From Isoetes taiwanensis (Eukaryota; Streptophyta; Lycopodiopsida; Isoetales; Isoetaceae), in contig JAJEKV010000124.1 in the NCBI GenBank assembly GCA_021234155.1, positions 1,879,094-1,943,093 on the forward strand: a DNA stretch of 64,000 nucleotides. Reading direction: 5' to 3'. The translations under genes were made by a program, and so were the position numbers. Below the pieces are notes generated by a model. It ran no database searches. It had not been told where the DNA came from and saw only the letters and a program-made list of their open reading frames with translations. Within the stretch, counting starts at the first letter, position 1. The number at the start of each line of letters is the position of its first letter. Below, piece after piece: positions 34,942-45,587 of the stretch.

Positions 34942-35092
34942 TCATGATATGTGAGCCTATATAGAAAAATTATATCATAAAAAGACTATGAATGAGCGCA
35001 TCCATATAGATCATCAGTTAGATGAACTTAAAGTATAAAATTACTGAATCTTTGAAGGCCATATTGATAAATTTAAGTCCTTCGTAGAACAA

Positions 35093-35588
35093 TTGGCTGC
35101 AGTCAGTGAACCTGTTCCATCTAATAAATTACCTACTATGCCGTTGCAGTCTATGCAAATTGAATTTGAAACAATTGTAGTTGTCTTAGCTGAAAAAGAC
35201 AATCCTGATTTTGATAGTATCTGTATATCTTTGCTTGAGCATTTCCAGCAGATTAAAGACCGTGAAGAGCCATCTGATACTGCCAATGTTGTTACTGATA
35301 GACGTCTGTCTAATAAATTTGCTCGTGGTAGAGGTCATGGTCGTCTGTTTCGTCGGCCACGTGTTGTATTTCCTCCATGCCCTCATTGTGGTAAAGCAAA
35401 TCATCATGTAATTAATTGTTTTCATAAACCTGACTATGATGCTAGATCTGATCGTGATAGATGCACTTATTGTCGTAAGTCTGGTCATCTTGAGGAAACA
35501 TGTCATAAAAAGGCTTATGATGAAAAGCATGCTATAGCCATTACTCTTCCTAAGCATGCCAGTTGTGTCATGACAGATTATTCCAGAG
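35093..35588 (+). pseudogene. Copia gag, zinc-knuckle part
   Basis: Open from about 35045. It contains a basic RGRGHGRLFRRPR stretch, CPHCGKANHHVINC and the CCHC knuckle CTYCRKSGHLEETC (C-x2-C-x4-H-x4-C), which binds RNA in Gag. The frame runs straight into the inserted TIR element at 35589 (MTDYSR). Confidence 0.82.
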
Positions 35589-35739
35589 TAGTGTTGTGTC
35601 TAATTTTTTTCTAGACTTAGAAGATGTAAAAAATTTGGCGAATATTTCGCGAACAAGGGTAGCAAATGTGGCGAAAGTCCAACCAATTTCCAAAAATTTT
35701 GTAGTTCATGAGGCGAATCTTAATCAAGGGATAATGTTC

Positions 35740-38700
35740 ACAGCAAATGCTTCAAGTGATAGTTGAAACAAATGTTTTGTAGATATAGTAACCCAAACAA
35801 ACGCACAAAAAATGCTCTATTGCGCAATAGTCTATAAGGAGATTCACTTTTCAACACAAAAGGCACATTGTTTGCAACCTTAACAAACATCAAGAGGAAA
35901 GTATGATTTGAAACTGTTGTGCTAATATATAGAACTTTTTACCTACAAAACAAACCTTATCTATTGAAATGCTGTAGCATGGTGGATTATGAGTTGTGTC
36001 TTAAATAAATATGAGCGCGGACAGGGACGCTTCTGATCTTACACCAAAATTGACATGCTTCAAACCACCTAAAGTTGAGATGCATAGTTATAACATGTTT
36101 AACTTAAAAACGGCATTAGGCAATGTTAAATACTGCTTTACTATCTTCTACGCACTGGGTGTAGGCACGATGCATCGTGGTTATAAATATAAAACCAAGG
36201 GATCCCGTAACAATATTGGGTATGAAATCCCAACTGACATTTAATTCTATATGTTGGGCTCTTCACTCTTGATTAAATGCTTTTGCCATTTTCCTCATAA
36301 TAAAGATGAAATTTTTTAACTCGATGCAATTTGGTTGGGGTTTTGGTAGAGATATGCTATATATGTTATATAGCATATTTATATGTTGGCCAATTGATCT
36401 CCATGGGATTTATGCACAAGTTTATACACCCTTCTATTCTATTTATGCACAAGTTTCCTCTAGTCACATGACCACCATGGTAGAAATCTAGATATTTAAA
36501 TCCATGTAACATTAGTCAAGTTTCGTTTGGTCATAGTAGAAATTGAGATATTTAAATCTACAAAAAAATAAGAGGGTTCCATTACTTCTTGAAAGTTGAC
36601 TATGCATGCATTAGTGTTTTTACCTAAAATTTGCATGTTATATAATGTCCTTACGAAAAAGTCTTATACAAAAACTGATACCTTAATTTAATACCAAATT
36701 CGTATTTTATTTGAGACCCATAAAGTACCCAAAAAGAGTACTAGGAACTACCTAGATAGTTAAGGATACATATTTTATGGGCAATATACCTCATAATATA
36801 AAGTTTTTGTATTTCATTCCGTGACTTGTGCATTTTGCGACTTCTTTTTCCAGCTTCATCAAAATGGCTTAGTCGTCTGCATTGCATCAGATTCATAGAT
36901 GTCCATTTGTTGTGCCTTTCTGCATTAGCAATGCAGATGGAGGATCAACATTTCAGTTCCTGCATTTTCAAAGATCTCTCAATGCCAATTTTTTGACAAT
37001 TGTATAACAAAGTTACATGTAAGCTTTGATTATATTAGGGTAATGAAAAGACCAAATCATTATAGAAATGGTGTCACTGAAAATGCTGTAGGACAATTAA
37101 TTGAGCATTTCAAACCACTAAATAATAGGCTTATATTTACGTGTAAACCCTGTGTAAACCCTGTGACTGTGTAAACCCTGTGTAAACCCTGTGACTGTAA
37201 GCTACAAATCATCCTCTACATCTATGATTTGTATACATTAAAATTCCGGCTATAAAGAACTAGGCCTTACAGCGTTTCTATACCATGATCACAACAAAAT
37301 GTACAGATATTCCAAAAATATTAAGCACCCCCAACACCATTAGATATGACATCCCAAACAATTGATAGCATAGAAAGAGACATCCTACAAAATGGTCTTC
37401 TGCTTTTAGCAACTTAACATAAATATGCAGCCCATATAATAGATAGTTCTAGCACATAAGACAATGGTCTTATATTTGCTCACAGCTATTTCTTGTGAAA
37501 ATTTGATATTGACAAAATAATACAAGCAATGCTGCTGCAGTGCTGATCATGGTTTCAAACTGAAAATATCTACAACTATAGCTATCTATCTTCTTGAATC
37601 AGGTCTCAATAAATCAAATTTTATACTTAAGATTGCCAACCATCCAAAATGCCTTCTTCCTAAGATGTAGTCACAGCTTGCACATTTTGGATAATCATAG
37701 ATTTTTTCTTCTCCTACTTATATGATTAGATACGAAGGCTAGTATCTAAAATTGTTATCAACCTGTTATGTACCTTATTCTTGAGAATTTCTAGCACATT
37801 GAATGTCTGTAACTTATTTTTGAGCCTTCCCCCAATGCATTGAATGTTTGTTCATCTTCCACATATGTCAATTTCAGGGGTCATTTTGTCTAGCACAGAA
37901 GGAAACCTGCAAACAAATTTAGGATTCTTAAAGTTGAAAAGGGACTGAAGAAGTGGAGTGAATAAGAGCATAGTCATTTGAAATGACTGCAAAAGATGTT
38001 TAAGACATGTGCATGCCATTATAAATTGTCACAACATTATCGCAGTAGTATTTTAACCATCATAAACCTGCAAATACATACATGCATTAGCACATTCATG
38101 TGGGCTCATTATTATTTTGCATGTTCTTATTGCTATTTAATCTTAAGATCTATATAGTTCTATGCATTTGATATATTGAAAACCTTGCCATGCATATCTG
38201 TTGAAGGTGGAAGATACGAGCAACATGGAGCAAGGTTCGATGCTTCAAATCATTGCTTCATGAGAAATAGGAAATTAAATCTGCAAATCTTCATATTTTG
38301 AAGTATCTAAGGCCAATGTAGCTAACAGAAAGATGCTTCAAAGATAGAAATGATAAGATCATACATTGTGACTATGGTAGTGTACAATTAGTCATTCAAG
38401 AATTTCATGAGAATTAGAGTTATAGCAGCATATTTTGCCGGATAAGGTTAAAGGCAGGACAAGATCATCAACGAATACTTATAGCCAAACTCAAAATACC
38501 TATTTATGGAGAATCAGCTGAAAACCAGAAGTATCGTCTTAATACATCTCTGGAACAAAGAAAAATGCACATCAGGGTAGAAACACAAGTTAAAAAAAAT
38601 GCAGTTAGAAGACAAATCATAAATAGAAGGAAATTCATGGCATTTTGTCAAATTGACATATTCTCTTTAGACCACCTGTACTGCCAATTACAAGCATTTT

Positions 38701-38964
38701 TTGTTCTTCACGCATCCAATTTGAAATCATTAAAAAGGATTACCCAAGTATAAGGAGCTGGACAGAACTAGATTTCTGAACTGCACCATTAAAAAATGAA
38801 GCTTGGTCCTTTACACAAATTTTGATCCATCAACTAAATTAAGCATGTATTACAGATTGGTCTGCCAATAACGAAGAGACAAAAGTTTAGATTTTCATTT
38901 GTAGGTAGACAAAAAATACAGTAGCCTTATGCTAAAGCAGATAAATAAGAACTCTCTTCTGTAC
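35740..38964. other. Interior of the TIR element, mostly unassigned
   Basis: A small plus-strand frame at 36011-36244 has no recognised relatives. At 37141-37197 a unit of about 28 bp (GTGTAAACCCTGTGTAAACC plus CTGTGACT) is repeated twice. The rest has intron-like, AT-rich composition and could include further introns of the captured gene. Confidence 0.45.
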
Positions 38965-39038
38965 CTTTAGGAGGAACAATAACTATGGGACACGGGCAAT
39001 GATGTGAGCAGTACTCACTCACGCTACCAAGCAGGATA
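38965..39038 (-). pseudogene. Universal stress protein fragment, C-terminal exon
   Basis: The exon between AACAG and GTACAG encodes SILLGSVSEYCSHHCPCPIV plus IVPPK, the hallmark last strand and helix of plant UspA-domain proteins (GSVS-(D/E)-Y-C-x-H-H-x-x-C-P-(V/I)). It joins in frame to the upstream exon at 39251. Confidence 0.85.
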
Positions 39039-39250
39039 CTGTTCACAATGACGGAAAATAATTAGTAACCAACTAATTTAATGACTGCTCTGATAAAACC
39101 ATGGAAAAGAAAATGCGGAATTGATATGTTTCCAGACGAAAATAATGTATGTTAAAGACAAGAAAAAGATCTATTGGGTAGAATTACTAACTCAAACTCT
39201 AGGTGATTCCAATGAACGTCACACCTAGACTAATCAGTGAGCATACATAC

Positions 39251-39369
39251 CTTTTGACAATACCCAAACCCTTACTACCCATAACCACGGCCACAGGGTT
39301 TAGTCTGGCTGCCTCTGCACATATTAGCTTTCCAGGATCACCAAATATTATGTTTGTTTCTGTCCTGAC
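39251..39369 (-). pseudogene. Universal stress protein fragment, middle exon
   Basis: The exon is bounded by TTTTCTGCAG and AAAAG|GTATGT. It encodes VRTETNIIFGDPGKLICAEA, then ARLNPVAVVMGSKGLGIVK. This is the nucleotide-binding part of the UspA fold (G-D-P/A-x2-I-x-E-A-A ... VVMGS-(K/H)-G-x-G). The N-terminal exon with the first beta strand was not found, so the gene is incomplete. A plus-strand coding-like run nearby (39605-39660) is unrelated. Confidence 0.87.
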
Positions 39370-40135
39370 CTGCAGAAAATCAGTGCATTTATTTGACCAT
39401 ATAGCATCCCAAAAGCTACATAAAATATTTTCAGAAATAGAAGCTACTACTGCAGTCAGTGTCCTTCGAAGATGCTAAGGCAACCCTGATCTAATTATCT
39501 AAAGTTTCGCCATTTGACTGCATGTTCCTGCTTCAAGTATAAAAAACAGAAGAGATACTTGAATGGCTCCTTTGACTTCGGTGACTACTTTGCGTTGAGT
39601 ATGTGCCTAGGGTTCAGAAAGACCTAGAACGTTTGGGACTTTGCAACTCTGCAAAAATCAACAGATGATGTTTCAGTACTGAAATATACCCTAAATAGCA
39701 AATAGTTTAATTTTTTTGCAAACAAAAGCTTTCTCATAAATACCTTGCTATTCTGGTCGCAATCGTTTGAATTCCTTGCCAAAATCTTGGATTAAAAAGG
39801 GTCTCTTTCCGGAAGCTTCAATCGATTTGTAAAACGGGACCAAAAGCTCTTTGATCTTACTTCAACAAAAGCTAATGACTAAAAGATATGGTAATGGCGA
39901 ATGTAGAACTCTTGATCCTCAATCATATCGAAAATCTGGCGATAGAGCTTCCAGTATATTTCGTATGCTCAGCTAAACTAACCTTGGTAGCAGAAGACTC
40001 GAACTAATTTTTAGCGAATAAAATTTATTTTTTTCCTATTTGATCCTACCTAACATTCGTAGAAGATTTTTTAAAATTTTAACATATTAGCCTTTTGGCG
40101 AATATTCGCCCTTATACCCAACACTAATTCCAGAG

Positions 40136-40600
40136 TCTTCCATGTTTCTGATTTTGCTAATTTTCTCATTGATTCTGGTGTTACTGCCCATATGGTTAGC
40201 TCTACTCAGTGGTTACAAAGTTCTCATGTTTTGACTGTCAAAAAGTTTGTTTATATGGCTGATCATGGTACACAAGAAGTTGTTGGTATTGGCAACATTG
40301 CTATTTCTACTATTGCAGGACCTCGGGTGTTGCCGGGAGTTCTATACGTGCCAAGGTTAGCTAAGAATCTTATTTCTGTGGCACGACTTGTTGATCTTGG
40401 TCTCAAGGTCACATTCATTGATGCACAGTGTAAGATCAAACAGAATAGAAAGCTTCTTACTGTAGCACACAGACGTAATGATTTATGGGAACTTTCTATA
40501 GATGATAGTTTTGCATATGCTAATACCACTTCTAGTACCCCTGATAGTACTCTGTGGCATTGTCACGCTTTGGCCATTCCAATTTTCAAACGCTTTTAGA
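40136..40600 (+). pseudogene. Copia protease and GAG-pre-integrase start
   Basis: The frame opens FHVSDFANFLIDSGVTAHM, where DSG-(A/V)-T-x-H-(M/V) is the copia aspartic protease active site. It goes on through ADHGTQEVVGIGNIAIST and LPGVLYVPRLAKNLISVARL to LWHCHA, where a frameshift breaks the pre-integrase domain. Confidence 0.87.
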
Positions 40601-41110
40601 AATGGAATGTCATGCTGTTGTCCATGGTTTGCAATTACAGCCATATGCCAAATTGGGTGTTTGTCCATCATGTGCCTTGGGTAAGCTTCACTGTCAATCT
40701 TTTCCATATTTTGCCATTCGTGCTACACAAATTCTTGAATTGATATATTCTGATATTTATGGTCCTTTTCCCGTCTCTTTTGGGGGTTCTTCTTATTCCT
40801 TATTATTCATTGATGATTACACAAGGTATGTCTTTACCTATTTATTGAAAAAGAAATCTGAAGTATTTGATATTTTTTAACGCTTTCCGCAAACTTGTTG
40901 AAACTCAAATTGGCCTTCCTATAAAGATTTTACATACTGACAATGGTGATGAACATAAATCCAAAGCTTTTCAGGCTCTGTGCACAGAACATGATATTCA
41001 CCATGAGTTTACTGTACCTGACACACCACAATAAAATAGTGTTTCTGAACGGACGAACCGCATTGTTTTGAATTCATCAAAATCATCTCACTACATCTGC
41101 ACTAAAATCT
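40554..41110 (+). pseudogene. Copia integrase
   Basis: The shifted frame reads RFGHSNFQTLLEM, CPSCALGKLHCQSFP (zinc-binding half) and LELIYSDIYGPFPVSFGGSS with FIDDYTRYVF. After a further shift it gives KILHTDNGDEH and FTVPDTPQ*NSVSERTNR. The D, D and E of the catalytic triad (YSDIYG, HTDNGD, SVSERT) can all be seen. A TAA replaces glutamine in PQ-x-NSV. Confidence 0.85.
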
Positions 41111-41158
41111 ATTACTCCTGTTGAGGCTTGGACAGGTATAAAACCATCAGTTTCTCAT

Positions 41159-41869
41159 TTGCGAATCTTTGCATGTATTGCTTATGTACTTATTTCTCAT
41201 AAAGATCGCAAGAAACTTGACCCTAGAGGTCGAAAGGTTATTTTTATTGGATATTCTGCAGATTCGAAGGCTTACAGGTTTTTTGACCCTGAGACATGTA
41301 AGGTGTCCATTAGTCATAGCGTTATCTTTGATGTATCTGCAATGGGTGGGGATGCAAACTCAGTAAATCATTTAGATAGTATTCTAACTATTTTTCCAGA
41401 TGATGATTTTACCAGTATAACTCCTGATGCTCATACTCCAGTTTTGCATGTTGCTAACGGAAGTGAGAATGTAGAAGCACCCCATGCCAATGTTGATGAT
41501 TTTGCTGACGTTGATGCTCTTGACAATTTTATTGATGAAGTAATTCCAGATAATATTGAGCCTAATCCAGAGAATAGTCTAAGGCGCACAACTCGAACTT
41601 GGGAGATTCTTGATTATGATGCCTTGGCTGTTTCTCGTGATCCTGTTACATATGAGCAAGCTATCTCTTCACCAAATCATGAGATGTGGAAAATTGCAAT
41701 GCAGGATGAATATGATTCTTTGCTTTCTAAAGAAGTTAAAAAGGGCACTGTTAAGATTGAATATTGTCCTTCATATTTAACGCGTGCTGATATGTTTACA
41801 AAAGCACTTCCTGAGAAGCCATTATCTGAGCATAGAATTGCTTTGGGAGTTACACTAGCTCCCCTATGA
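41159..41869 (+). pseudogene. Copia integrase tail fused to RNase H end by an RT deletion
   Basis: A 236-codon open frame. It first gives the integrase C-terminal part (KLDPRGRKVIFIGYSADSKA, YRFFDPETCKV) and the linker, then the start of the reverse transcriptase (WKIAMQDEYDSLL). It jumps at once to the end of RNase H (GTVKIEYCPSYLTRADMFTK, ALPEKPLSEH). All catalytic RT (YVDD) and most RNase H residues are gone, yet the frame is preserved. Confidence 0.87.
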
Positions 41870-42052
41870 GTATACTCATACTTGGAGGGAGCTCGGGTTT
41901 TTTCCTTTTGATTCCCACAAAAGGTTTTTTTTACTCGAGCTAGAGATCAACTGCAGGGGGGACACATCTTGCATCATTATGCATTTGATCTCACCCTCAA
42001 AGGTACATGCTACTTATTTTGTTTTACAAAGAGACAAAGATTGTAGGGGGGA

Positions 42053-42294
42053 TGTTGGAATGTATTTATAATACATCCATACAATCTTAGCTTTTGTCTA
42101 TTGATAGTTCATTGTCTATTGAATTGATAGCTCATAGAGCTAAAAGCGTCTTTGCTTATTAGCCGTTTATTATTGTATATAAGAGCATGTACTCTTCATG
42201 AATAATACATTCACTTTGGGATTATATTGCATGTTCTCTATCCTTCTCTTTGTCTTGCTGCGTCTCTCTTTCCTTGCATGTTATATTTCCAACA
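42053..42294 (+). repeat. Copia 3' LTR, 242 bp
   Basis: It starts TGTTGGAATG right after a polypurine tract (GTAGGGGGGA) and ends TATTTCCAACA, so TGTTGGAA/TTCCAACA form the terminal inverted repeat. No second copy was found in the window. Confidence 0.9.
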
Positions 42295-42556
42295 AACCAA
42301 CTAAAAAAGTGTCCTTCATGAAACTTATAGATGAGAGTAAGTGCCAACGTAAATGAGCATAACTTGTGAATTTCAACTCTAATTCAAATAAATTTGATTT
42401 TGTTCGGAAGAACTTTTCTAAACTATAATGTTTGTGAAGATAACTTTTGAATTTAAGGAGCAACAAAAACTCTATTACCACTTTTCCAAAAATGCTCTTC
42501 ATTTGGAGGGTATTTTTTGCAATTTTTACAAACTTGAGGGGTATATTTGGAATTGT
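42295..42556. other. Short non-coding stretch with a TACCCC-type motif
   Basis: GAGGGTATTTTTTGCAATTT and GAGGGGTATATTTGG resemble the subterminal motifs of the Mutator-like element at 6630-9577. It may be a decayed end of a related element. Confidence 0.4.
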
Positions 42557-42740
42557 CCCTTTTCATTAGCTCTAGTATGAGGGTTGTCTTGCCATAACCT
42601 AAGATCTTCACTATGTGGGAGGAGGCATCAGACTGCAAGTTCATGAAAATATTCTTTTATCGTTGACATGGCGAAACGTTTTCTCAGCTACGCATATGTT
42701 CCCCCATTGTGCTTTATAGACAATCCCTGAGATAAACATT
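42557..42740 (-). pseudogene. Partial copy of the kinase gene (N-lobe)
   Basis: This matches 44020-44220 (CATTAGCTCTAGTATGAGG, CTAAGATCTTCACTATGTGG, CATTGTGCTTTATA). That is the beta1-beta5 part of the kinase domain, with several small deletions. It is on the same strand, about 640 bp past the end of the intact gene. Confidence 0.87.
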
Positions 42741-42784
42741 CTAGACTTGCATTGTTTTTTCTGAAGACTTTGCTTATAAAGTTA

Positions 42785-42985
42785 TAATTCTTTCTACTCT
42801 ACACTAGTAATGAAATGTCTAGAAAGCATTTCCTAATTTGTTGAACAAACCATTACCATCAAAGTAAATCAAGTTTTAATAGTTTAATGGGAAAAACCCT
42901 AATGATTGGCTACCAATTAAGTCTACAAAATTGTAATGGTTTCCAACTTGACTATGTTAGAAATACATTCTATTCTTTTATTACA
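42785..42985 (-). repeat. About 195-bp dispersed repeat, copy B
   Basis: Reverse-complement partner of 2287-2480. Confidence 0.7.
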
Positions 42986-43341
42986 TTTACTAAATCAATA
43001 CCGATTGCATCGTCAAAGAACTGTCAATATTATCTTAATATCTAATATCATGATCTGGAGATGAAAAACTTAGAGTTGCATATATTTTATTGAATGGAAA
43101 AACAAAATCGATTTATGAGAAAAGATGTAGCCAACTAAATTAGAAAACCACTCTAACGATTAATAGTGCTTTATTGCATACATTGCTTAGTGAACCACGT
43201 ACAAAAATCATACGAATAAAACATAGTAAAAAATCAAATAAAGTAACCATAATAGGAACCATGATGGTGAACTGTATTAAATAATTAGTCGTGGTTATTC
43301 AATACATTAACAACAAAGTAATTTCATGATAAAAAAATAAC
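42986..43341. other. Non-coding, AT-rich
   Basis: No feature was recognised. Confidence 0.4.
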
Positions 43342-43362
43342 TTTTTTTTTTTTTTTTTTTTT
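43342..43362 (-). other. Poly(A) tract just downstream of the kinase stop
   Basis: On the minus strand 21 A residues begin 17 bases after the stop codon. A poly(A) run this close to an intronless gene suggests retroposition. No target duplication was found. Confidence 0.6.
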
Positions 43363-43379
43363 CCCCCTTTGTGTAAATA

Positions 43380-45587
43380 TTATGATGTCAACAATTCTTC
43401 CTTGATCTTCCAAATCTTCTCGCATATCTCTTCAAATGTAGGACGATCCCCAGCATTTTGTGCCCAGCAGCAACTTATCAAGTCTCTGATACTGTTTGGA
43501 ATAGACTCTGGTAAAATAGGCCTTCTGCCTTCCTGAATACGTTCTCGATATCGTTGCCATTCGATGCCAGACTCTGCTAAAATAGGCCTTCTGCCTTCCT
43601 GAATATGTTCTAGATCACCTTGTAGTAGTTTCACCGTTCCTGTAATCATTTCACAAAAGATCATAGCAAAGCTGTACACATCTATGCGCTGTCCATATTC
43701 TCCTACATACTGAGAGCTGTGTGTTGCCATCGCTTCGGGAGCCATATAATATGGCGTACCTCTGTTCAAAGTATGAATTTCTATGTCTTCAGTATGTTCT
43801 TTACAGGTGCCAAAATCAGAAAGCTTTACAGAAAATGTTCCATTTGCTCTAGTAGTTATTAACACATTTGCTGACTTCAGATCTCGATGGACCACTTTAT
43901 TTGAATGTAAATGTTTCATCCCTTTAGCGATTTGAAGCATAATTTCAGTTGACTCTGCCAAGGAAAACTGATCAAATTTCTTACTTCTTTCTGAGATAAG
44001 ATTCTTAAGGTCCGTTTTCATTAGCTCTAGTATGAGGCTTGTCTTGCCATCCCCATCTGTAGAGGAACCTAAGATCTTCACTATGTGGGAGGCATCAAGA
44101 GACTGCAAGTTCATGGAAATATTTATTTCTGCCTTAATACTTTCATCGTTGGCATTGCGAAATGCTTTCTCAGCTACACATATGTTCCTCCATTGTGCTT
44201 TATAAACAATCCCAGAGGTTCCGTGCCCCAAATATTCTTGCCGCTGCAGATCAGTCACGGGAATATTAAGGGGAATAGCACAGTCTGCTTTCTCCTCACA
44301 AAAGGGAAGTGACAAAGTTTCCTTAAGAACTCTGGAATCAGATTCCACTTTGCTCTCCAGCTGCTTAATAACTTTAAGTTTCTGACTGCTGACTGGATCC
44401 ACGCCATTAAGAATGCTCAGGATCAGGCGATTCATCATTTTTGAATATTGTTTCACATCATCAACAATCTCAAACAACTCACCTGCACTACAAAGAATAT
44501 TTTTGTCTGAATAAAGCCGTAGAACTTGCAAAAGCACATTCATACACAATCTCAACTTCTCAAGCAACTCACCCTTACTGGGAACTTTTTTGTCTGAAAA
44601 AAGCTGTAGAACTTGCTGAAGTACTCCTAGCAGCTGCTTTCCGATACCTGCTGCCCTGAACAACCTGCTTCTCTCAGGCAAGGTAATTGTCCACAGGTGC
44701 AGATAGTGTCTAGTAGAATCTGCCAGAAATTTAAGGTTATAAGTATCAGCAGTTGAAAAATCATTGATTTGTTTTACCACACCCATGATATCAAGAACGC
44801 AGCTCTGCCATGTCATTGAAGGCAGCTCTGGAAGAAGATCCTGCTTATTCAAAATGAGACGGCACGTTTTGGAGGTTGGCCTCAATTTTGGGTCAGATTG
44901 TGAGCACAGCAATCCTAGAGACAATACCAAAAGCATCTCAGAAGAGTCATAAGAGTCGGGATGAAGTGAGGGATCGGCAAAAGCCAACAAATTATCATTT
45001 GTTTTCCTCTCCTTCCAATTTTTGAAATTCTTTCCACATGCAGTCTCCAGTAACAGCAACCCAAAATCAGAAATATCAGCCTTCAAGTCATCGTTATCTT
45101 CACCAGAAACTACGGATGCATGCAAAAAACATCCCAAATGGGCAGCTAATGAATCATCTAAATAGACATGCAGACTGGAAACCTTCCCGTGTAGGATAGG
45201 CCTACTTCGCTCATGTAAGAATGCTAATCCTTCTGCGACACCTTTGATTATATCAAATCTGGAACTCCATGGCAGATGCTCCTTATCCATATAGTTGCAC
45301 AAGTTTCCCTTAGATTTAAATTCGTAAACGAGGAAGTATTTGTTTCCATGATGACACCAATCGCGCAACCTCACCAGATTCGGGTGGCTCATCCCACCCA
45401 TTATAGAAAGCTCTCTTTCGAACACCACCCTTGACTCTTGCAACAACACCTGGACGGCGACGCGCGACTCTTTCAACTCTCCTTCGCAGATTTCGGCTAC
45501 TTCTGATTGCTCTTCCGGGTCACAATACCATGCTAGGAACGGCTTTTTAAGCATTAGATCGGCAAAGTTAAAGGTACAATTCACCAT
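43380..45587 (-). CDS. Pseudokinase / helical bundle / TKL-like protein kinase fusion, 735 aa
   Basis: An intact intronless frame. Residues 1-250 look like a receptor-like kinase domain that has lost catalysis: the VAIK lysine is replaced (VAVQVLL), HRD is HGK at about 133-135, and no DFG follows. Residues about 255-440 are predicted helical and resemble the HeLo/4-helix-bundle of plant MLKL-type proteins, with an internal duplication ((L/Q)QVL(Q/R)L(F/Y)SDK at about 324 and 352). Residues 445-735 form a complete kinase: GHGTSG (454-459), VAEK (K474), HRDLKSAN (567-574), DFG (591-593) and APE (616-618). Serine/threonine specificity is expected. No signal peptide or membrane segment is seen, so it is probably cytosolic. 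A 66-bp direct duplication (IQEGRRPIL at 662 and 684) lies after the APE region. By family it may act in immune or death signalling; that is inference. Confidence 0.9.
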   Translation of the reverse strand: MVNCTFNFADLMLKKPFLAWYCDPEEQSEVAEICEGELKESRVAVQVLLQESRVVFERELSIMGGMSHPNLVRLRDWCHHGNKYFLVYEFKSKGNLCNYMDKEHLPWSSRFDIIKGVAEGLAFLHERSRPILHGKVSSLHVYLDDSLAAHLGCFLHASVVSGEDNDDLKADISDFGLLLLETACGKNFKNWKERKTNDNLLAFADPSLHPDSYDSSEMLLVLSLGLLCSQSDPKLRPTSKTCRLILNKQDLLPELPSMTWQSCVLDIMGVVKQINDFSTADTYNLKFLADSTRHYLHLWTITLPERSRLFRAAGIGKQLLGVLQQVLQLFSDKKVPSKGELLEKLRLCMNVLLQVLRLYSDKNILCSAGELFEIVDDVKQYSKMMNRLILSILNGVDPVSSQKLKVIKQLESKVESDSRVLKETLSLPFCEEKADCAIPLNIPVTDLQRQEYLGHGTSGIVYKAQWRNICVAEKAFRNANDESIKAEINISMNLQSLDASHIVKILGSSTDGDGKTSLILELMKTDLKNLISERSKKFDQFSLAESTEIMLQIAKGMKHLHSNKVVHRDLKSANVLITTRANGTFSVKLSDFGTCKEHTEDIEIHTLNRGTPYYMAPEAMATHSSQYVGEYGQRIDVYSFAMIFCEMITGTVKLLQGDLEHIQEGRRPILAESGIEWQRYRERIQEGRRPILPESIPNSIRDLISCCWAQNAGDRPTFEEICEKIWKIKEELLTS

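Larger units (their letters stand above)
35589..40126. mobile_element. TIR element carrying host gene pieces, inserted in copia
   Basis: The ends are TAGTGTTGTGT (left) and, in reverse complement, TAGTGTTGGGT (right). They are flanked by ATTCCAGAG at 35580-35588 and 40127-40135, a 9-bp target duplication (or 8 bp plus a shared A). The subterminal regions are rich in GGCGAATATT(T)CGC motifs. No transposase was recognised. Nine bases suggest a Mutator-like element and eight would suggest hAT. It carries exons of a universal stress protein on the minus strand. Removing it would put copia Gag in line with the protease. Confidence 0.8.
34601..42294 (+). mobile_element. Ty1/copia LTR retrotransposon, defective and split
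   Basis: Domain order is gag, zinc knuckle, protease, GAG-pre-integrase, integrase, then a reverse transcriptase remnant and a 3' LTR, which is the copia order. No 5' LTR and no tRNA primer site were found upstream. The coding region has several frameshifts and stops, a large internal deletion, and a 4.5-kb TIR element inserted at the gag/protease junction. Confidence 0.88.

Noticed and set aside
36011-36244. A 77-codon frame inside the TIR element as a transposase
   Set aside because: Too short, no DDE-like or zinc-binding motif, and no resemblance to hAT or Mutator transposases.
35589-40126. CACTA (En/Spm) membership, because the ends read TAGTG/CACTA
   Set aside because: CACTA elements have CACTA at the 5' end of each strand and 3-bp target duplications. 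Here the ends are inverted relative to that and the duplication is 9 (or 8) bp.
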